From the NCBI GenBank assembly GCA_026225435.1, contig JAMFST010000090.1, forward strand, positions 1 through 5,505: a stretch of DNA of 5,505 bases, written 5' to 3'. Made by a program: the position numbers and the translations under genes. Below, piece by piece: positions 1-5,505 of the stretch (positions are counted from its first letter, which is position 1; the number at the start of each line of letters is the position of its first letter). Source of the stretch: Labilithrix luteola (GTDB lineage: Bacteria > Myxococcota_A > Polyangia > Polyangiales > Polyangiaceae). The notes under the pieces are model-generated. The model was given only the letters and a program-made list of their open reading frames with translations, was not told where the DNA came from and ran no database searches.

Positions 1-1
1 G

Positions 2-208
2 ATGCCGGTGATGTCCGGCTGGCAGTTCCGCGAGGAGCAGCGCCACGACAGCGTGCTCGCCGCGGTGCCCGTGGTCGTGCTCTCGGGTGCGCAGGGCCCG
101 CTGCCGACGTCATTCGGTGCGGCGGCGTGGATCCGCAAGCCGATCTCGCTCGACGTGCTCCTCTCGACGGTGCTCCGCGTGTGCGGCGCGCCGATCGAAG
201 CGCGCTAG
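2..208 (+). CDS. Response-regulator receiver (REC) domain, C-terminal part only (5' truncated by window edge)
   Basis: This is the C-terminal half of a CheY-like receiver domain, which takes a phosphoryl group from a partner histidine kinase. Base 2 is the first complete codon in frame, not a real start. The visible sequence opens with MPVMSGW, the loop that normally follows the phospho-accepting Asp by one or two residues, so that Asp lies just outside the window. The conserved switch Ser is at visible residue 28 (VVVLSG) and the invariant Lys-Pro at residues 46-47 (WIRKP). The last helix follows and the protein stops at TAG 206-208, so no output domain comes after the REC domain. The gene is therefore either a single-domain response regulator or the C-terminal receiver of a hybrid histidine kinase; the window cannot decide. 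A 46-bp gap with no visible terminator separates it from the helicase start. Domain identity is confident; its pathway is unknown. Confidence 0.85.
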   Translation: MPVMSGWQFREEQRHDSVLAAVPVVVLSGAQGPLPTSFGAAAWIRKPISLDVLLSTVLRVCGAPIEAR

Positions 209-254
209 CGTCTCGCTCTTTACGCGCTCGCGGCGCCCACCTAAGTGGTCCCTC

Positions 255-2580
<2,326 letters not shown>

Positions 2581-2597
<17 letters not shown>

Positions 2598-3612
2598 TCG
2601 ACACGTTGCGCGCGCCTCGTGCGTACACCTGCGGCGTCACGCCGGCCCAGCGCTTGAACGCGCGGTGGAAGGCGCTCGGTTCGGAGAAGCCGAGGAGGAA
2701 GGCGACCTCGGCGACCGAGAGCTGCTTCTCCTCGAGGTGGCGGCGCGCGCAAGCGAAGCGGGTCTCGTCGACGAGGCGCTGGAACGAGGTGTCCTCGAGG
2801 GTCAGGCGGCGACGTAACGTGCGCCCGCTGATGTCGAGCAGCACCGCGACGTCTTCCAGGGTGGGGACATCGCCGCGGAGGTTCTTCGCCAGGACGTCCT
2901 TGACCTGATCGGCGACGCTCGCGCTCGTCGTGACGGGCGCGCTGCCGAGGCGCTTCTCGATGTACGACTCGAAGAAGGCGACCACGCTGGGGTCCGCGCC
3001 GAGGAGCGGCAACGCGAGCGCCGAGGTCTCGAGGTGGATCTCGGTGCGCGGCTGGGAGAAGTGAACCGGCGCGCGGAAGAAGTGGCGGTGGACCGAGGTG
3101 TCGGCCGGCTCGGGGAAGGCGAAGCGCACCTCGCGCGGGTTCCAGTCCACACCGGTGAAGACGCGAATCAAGGTCACGACCTCGGCGCAGCCAAACTCGT
3201 CGGGGGCACGGGTGATCGCGCCGATGTCCGCGGCGCGCACCATCGCCAGGACCGAGACGTCGTCGCCGCGCTCGAGCGGCCAGGTGACGGCGTTCGTCAG
3301 CAGGCGGAGGTAGCGGCTGCTGCGCTCGAGCGCCTCGCCGACCGTGGAGCTGCTGCCGCAGACGAAGCGGAGCAGGTTGTGCCCCTTGTTCCAGCTGCGG
3401 GCGATCGACAGCGGGAAGCCGGGATCGGTGATGCGCCGGGTGACCTCGGACCAGAGGCGGAGGTAGGGGCCAATCTCGACCTGCCCGTCGATGTCGCGCA
3501 CCACGTCGGGATCGACCGCCGCCGCGCGGCACAGCGCGTCACCGTCGACGCCGCGTTCGACGGCCGCTTCGACGATGCGCGAGACGATCAGGCTGGAGAC
3601 GAAGAGGGACAC
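2581..3612 (-). CDS. AraC-family transcriptional regulator with arabinose-binding-type (PF12625-like) N-terminal domain
   Basis: This is a DNA-binding transcription factor of 343 aa from GTG 3612. The N-terminal part (about 10-230) resembles the ligand-binding domain common in large AraC regulators, opening with SSLIVSRIVEAAVERG followed by SWNKGHNLLRF. I cannot predict its ligand. The C-terminal AraC domain (about 251-330) has two helix-turn-helix units: the first around TLEDVAVLLDISGRTLRRRL, the second with the family signature SVAEVAFLLGFSEPSAFHRA followed by FKRWAGVTPQVY (299-330). An in-frame ATG at 3681 would add 23 residues (MDTSGHLADRCGHRF onward). I prefer GTG 3612 for three reasons: the extension uses codons rare in this window (ACT, GCT, AGA, TGT, TTT, GTA) while everything after 3612 is GC3-rich; 343 aa suits the family; and the extension would cover the 21-bp-period repeat. 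Neither start has a well-spaced Shine-Dalgarno. The gene is convergent with the helicase, overlapping its tail by 17 bp, and divergent from the di-heme cytochrome, its most likely target. An open frame runs antisense through the cytochrome gene to base 4677; it is a GC artefact. Confidence 0.93.
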
Positions 3613-3635
3613 GACGACGAGCGGCCACGATACCG

Positions 3636-3678
3636 CAAACCGGTGGCCACATCTGTCAGCCAGGTGGCCGGAAGTGTC
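3636..3678. promoter_or_regulatory. Candidate AraC-type operator: 22-bp imperfect direct repeat with 21-bp period
   Basis: Two copies, at 3636-3657 and 3657-3678, match at 15 of 22 positions (CAnnCnGGTGGCCnnAnnTGTC). The shared blocks are GGTGGCC (3642-3648 and 3663-3669) and TGTC (3654-3657 and 3675-3678). Block centres within a copy are about 10.5 bp apart, one helical turn, and the copies repeat after exactly 21 bp, two turns. Known AraC and XylS sites are direct-repeat half-sites about 21 bp apart, each contacted by two helix-turn-helix motifs in successive major grooves. The element lies between the AraC gene and the divergent cytochrome gene, ending 48 bp before the cytochrome ATG. A weaker GGCCAC copy at 3623-3628 lies closer to the regulator start. 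The role as an operator is inference from sequence, spacing and position. Confidence 0.5.
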
Positions 3679-3713
3679 CATGCTCCGCGGTCGACAGGCC
3701 GCCCCCGGTTGGT

Positions 3714-3718
3714 AGGGA
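3714..3718 (+). promoter_or_regulatory. Ribosome binding site (AGGGA) deciding the cytochrome start
   Basis: AGGGA ends 8 nt before ATG 3727, a normal Shine-Dalgarno position. It favours ATG 3727 over the in-frame upstream GTG 3643, GTG 3664 and TTG 3709, none of which has a comparable site. The codons between 3664 and 3727 include AGT, GGA, ACA, TTG and GTA, unlike the GC-ending codons inside the gene, so that stretch looks untranslated. Confidence 0.6.
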
Positions 3719-3726
3719 TCGAGTGG

Positions 3727-5505
3727 ATGAATGCCTCCGCCTGGCTGTGCGCGTCGCTCCTCGGTTCCGCCGCCGTCGCCGTCGTCACCACGAGCTGCGC
3801 GTCGAAATCCACGAGCAGCTCGGTCAGCGCCGACACGGGTACGCTGAGCGGGACCTTCGTGGCCGTCGACGGGGCCACCGCGGCCATCCCGCGCATCACC
3901 TTCTTCGCGGGCTCGCCCGACTACTCGCTCTCGCGGGTGTGCGACGGCGACGCGGTCTGCGACGAGTCGGGCACCTACGCGCTCGACGCCGCGCACACCC
4001 AGCTGACGCTGACCAACGGCGCGACCGGCACCGCGACCACCGTCCCTTTTGCCGCCGGCGCCGGGCTCCAGCTGCAGGACCTGGTGGCGAGCGCGCCCGC
4101 CGGCGGCGTGGCCATCAACGGCACCGCCTACACGCTGGGGAACAACACCGACGCCGCGAACGGGGGCGGCGGCTGGTACCACCTGTCCGAAGGGGGCGAG
4201 ATCTTCCCCTACTTCGCGCTCAGCGCGCTGCGCGTCTCGGTCAACGGGCAGACCGTCCCCTTCATGAGCGCCGCCAGCCTGGCGCAGTACGGCTTCCTCC
4301 CCGACAGCGCGAGCAGCACCAACCCGTACGGGCTGCCGGTCGGCATGACCCTCGCGCGCGCGCCCGACACGCAGCTGATCAGCATCGGCTTCAACTGCTC
4401 GGCCTGCCACACCGGCTCGGCGACCGCCGCCGGCAGCGACGGCGCGATGCACACCGTCCGCCTCGAAGGCGCGCCCGCGCACGTCGACATCCTCGGCTTC
4501 AGCCGGGGCGCCATCGCCGCCTTCGCCAGCAACGTCGGCGCCAACGCGTCGATCTGGGACCAGACCGCCTACGCCGCGCGCGCGCTCGCCGAGGCGGTGC
4601 ACGAGGCGGCCGACAGCAGCGGCGAGGCGCAGCTCCTGTGGACGCGCGCCAAGATGCTCTTCAGCGTCCTCACCCACGCCGGCGACGTGACCAGCGGCGA
4701 CGTGACGGCGATCGTCGAGGCCTTCGACATCCCCGCCGCGCAGAAGGAGCTGCTGCTCGCGCGCTACGGCTACTTCAAGACCACGCTCGCCTCGTCACAG
4801 ACCGGCAGCACGGTCGACGGCCCCGGACGCGCCGATCCGTACGGCGAGGGGGCGAACAACCTCTTCGCCCAGTACGGCTACCACGTGCCGCCCGACTCGC
4901 CGCTCCGCTACCAGCCGCTCTTCGACCTCGGCCAGCTGAGGACCTATTCGTACACCAGCAACACGACGTCGATCCTCTTCCGCAACTCGCTGCAGGCGCT
5001 GGCCACCGGCGCCATCTCCGATTTCGCCGCCACGCCGCCGGTGACGAGCGTGGTCTTCGGCAGCCTGGTGACGCTGGAGACGTACCTCGATCAGATCCAG
5101 GCGCCCGCCTGGCCCGCGAGCTTCCCCGCGCCGGATCCGGCGCTCGCCGCGCGCGGCAAGACGGTCTACCAGGCGACCTGCGCCGGTTGCCACGACGCGA
5201 CGCTCGACGCGAGCGGTCTGTACGATCCGCAGGTGCTCGACGTCGGCACGGACCCGAACCTCATCACGCGCTACCTCGCGACGGTGAACGTGGGCGCGCC
5301 CATCGGCAGCGGGGCGCTCTCGGCGCTGCTCACGCCGGTCGTCCGCCAGCTCGATCAGGGTTACTGCACGAGCGCGTCGCTCTCCCCCACTGCGTGCCTC
5401 CAGCTCGACGACGTGTACGACGCCACGCTCAATCCGACCGGCCGTCGCGGCGCGCCGTCGCTCTTCGCCACCGCCACCGGCTACCAGGCGAAGCCGCCCG
5501 CCGGC
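3727..5505 (+). CDS. Exported di-heme c-type cytochrome, RoxA/CcpA-MauG-like, probable lipoprotein (3' truncated by window edge)
   Basis: The frame is open with no stop from ATG 3727 to the last base, giving 593 residues of an incomplete protein. Residues 1-24 form a hydrophobic export signal ending in VVTTSC; C24 followed by a Ser/Thr/Lys-rich tether suggests a lipoprotein, although the lipobox is imperfect and the n-region has no basic residue. Residues about 32-115 look like a small beta-rich module with a Cys pair (C72/C78). The core then carries GWYHLSEGGEIFPY (149-162), NPYGLPVGMT (199-208), heme-c site 1 FNCSACH (224-228), DGPGRADPYG (364-373), SNTTSILFRN with QALATGA (411-429), heme-c site 2 CAGCH (485-489) and GTDP (507-510). 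These follow the order I know from large di-heme cytochromes related to rubber oxygenase RoxA and bacterial cytochrome c peroxidase/MauG. The window ends at GYQAKPPAG, just before the usual C-terminal PYLHNGSVP-type segment. The protein probably acts in the periplasm or at the cell surface as a heme oxidase, oxygenase or peroxidase; the substrate is unknown. C547/C557 may form a second disulfide. The start is supported by AGGGA at 3714-3718. Regulation by the divergent AraC protein is likely but inferred. Confidence 0.85.
   Translation, partial: MNASAWLCASLLGSAAVAVVTTSCASKSTSSSVSADTGTLSGTFVAVDGATAAIPRITFFAGSPDYSLSRVCDGDAVCDESGTYALDAAHTQLTLTNGATGTATTVPFAAGAGLQLQDLVASAPAGGVAINGTAYTLGNNTDAANGGGGWYHLSEGGEIFPYFALSALRVSVNGQTVPFMSAASLAQYGFLPDSASSTNPYGLPVGMTLARAPDTQLISIGFNCSACHTGSATAAGSDGAMHTVRLEGAPAHVDILGFSRGAIAAFASNVGANASIWDQTAYAARALAEAVHEAADSSGEAQLLWTRAKMLFSVLTHAGDVTSGDVTAIVEAFDIPAAQKELLLARYGYFKTTLASSQTGSTVDGPGRADPYGEGANNLFAQYGYHVPPDSPLRYQPLFDLGQLRTYSYTSNTTSILFRNSLQALATGAISDFAATPPVTSVVFGSLVTLETYLDQIQAPAWPASFPAPDPALAARGKTVYQATCAGCHDATLDASGLYDPQVLDVGTDPNLITRYLATVNVGAPIGSGALSALLTPVVRQLDQGYCTSASLSPTACLQLDDVYDATLNPTGRRGAPSLFATATGYQAKPPAG

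Noticed and set aside
87..254. In-frame 56-residue N-terminal extension of the helicase from ATG 87
   Set aside because: It overlaps the receiver gene in another frame, encodes low-complexity Arg/Ser sequence, and helicases of this family begin a few residues before the Q-motif, which fits GTG 255.
209..254. Possible terminator or promoter between the receiver gene and the helicase
   Set aside because: No inverted repeat with a T-run and no recognisable -35/-10 pair is seen in the 46 bases.
2632..2644. CGGCG-TCA-CGCCG hairpin as a terminator for the helicase
   Set aside because: The stem is only 5 bp with no T-run, and the bases encode part of the conserved GVTP segment of the AraC domain.
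3691..3719. TCGACA (3691-3696) as a -35 box for the cytochrome gene
   Set aside because: No acceptable -10 lies 16-18 bp downstream (only TAGGGA/AGGGAT, which is better explained as the ribosome site), so the promoter is not supported.
3682..4677. Upstream extension of the AraC frame antisense to the cytochrome gene
   Set aside because: It is Gly/Arg/Ala-rich with no domain, while the plus strand there encodes a coherent export signal, two CxxCH sites and several family motifs.

Overview
This is a GC-rich window (about 70% by eye, with strong G/C preference at third codon positions) from a bacterium, most plausibly a Myxococcota/deltaproteobacterial genome. That placement is an inference. 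It rests on composition, on the AraC regulator with an arabinose-binding-type N-terminal domain, and on the large secreted di-heme cytochrome of the RoxA/CcpA-MauG kind; no marker gene settles the taxon. I see no rRNA, tRNA, CRISPR array, insertion sequence or integrase.

Layout: (1) Bases 2-208 (+) are the C-terminal half of a response-regulator receiver domain whose start lies before the window. (2) Bases 255-2597 (+) are a complete UvrD/PcrA-type superfamily 1A DNA helicase. It carries all the canonical motifs, a glycine-rich linker and a C-terminal Tudor-like domain. (3) Bases 2581-3612 (-) are an AraC-family transcriptional regulator, convergent with the helicase; the two tails overlap by 17 bp. 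(4) Bases 3613-3726 are a short divergent intergenic region. It holds a 22-bp imperfect repeat in direct orientation with an exact 21-bp period, which is the spacing expected for AraC-family half-sites. (5) Bases 3727-5505 (+), running off the window, encode an exported di-heme c-type cytochrome (CSACH and CAGCH) with a probable lipoprotein signal.

How they may work together: the receiver fragment and the helicase look like housekeeping or unrelated neighbours. The AraC regulator and the di-heme cytochrome form the one plausible functional unit: a divergent regulator/target pair with a candidate operator between them, suggesting ligand-induced expression of a periplasmic or surface heme oxidase/oxygenase-like enzyme. 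The substrate is unknown. I do not see strong evidence for a wholly new system. The items most worth follow-up are the putative operator, the unusual core sequence of the cytochrome and its extra N-terminal module.
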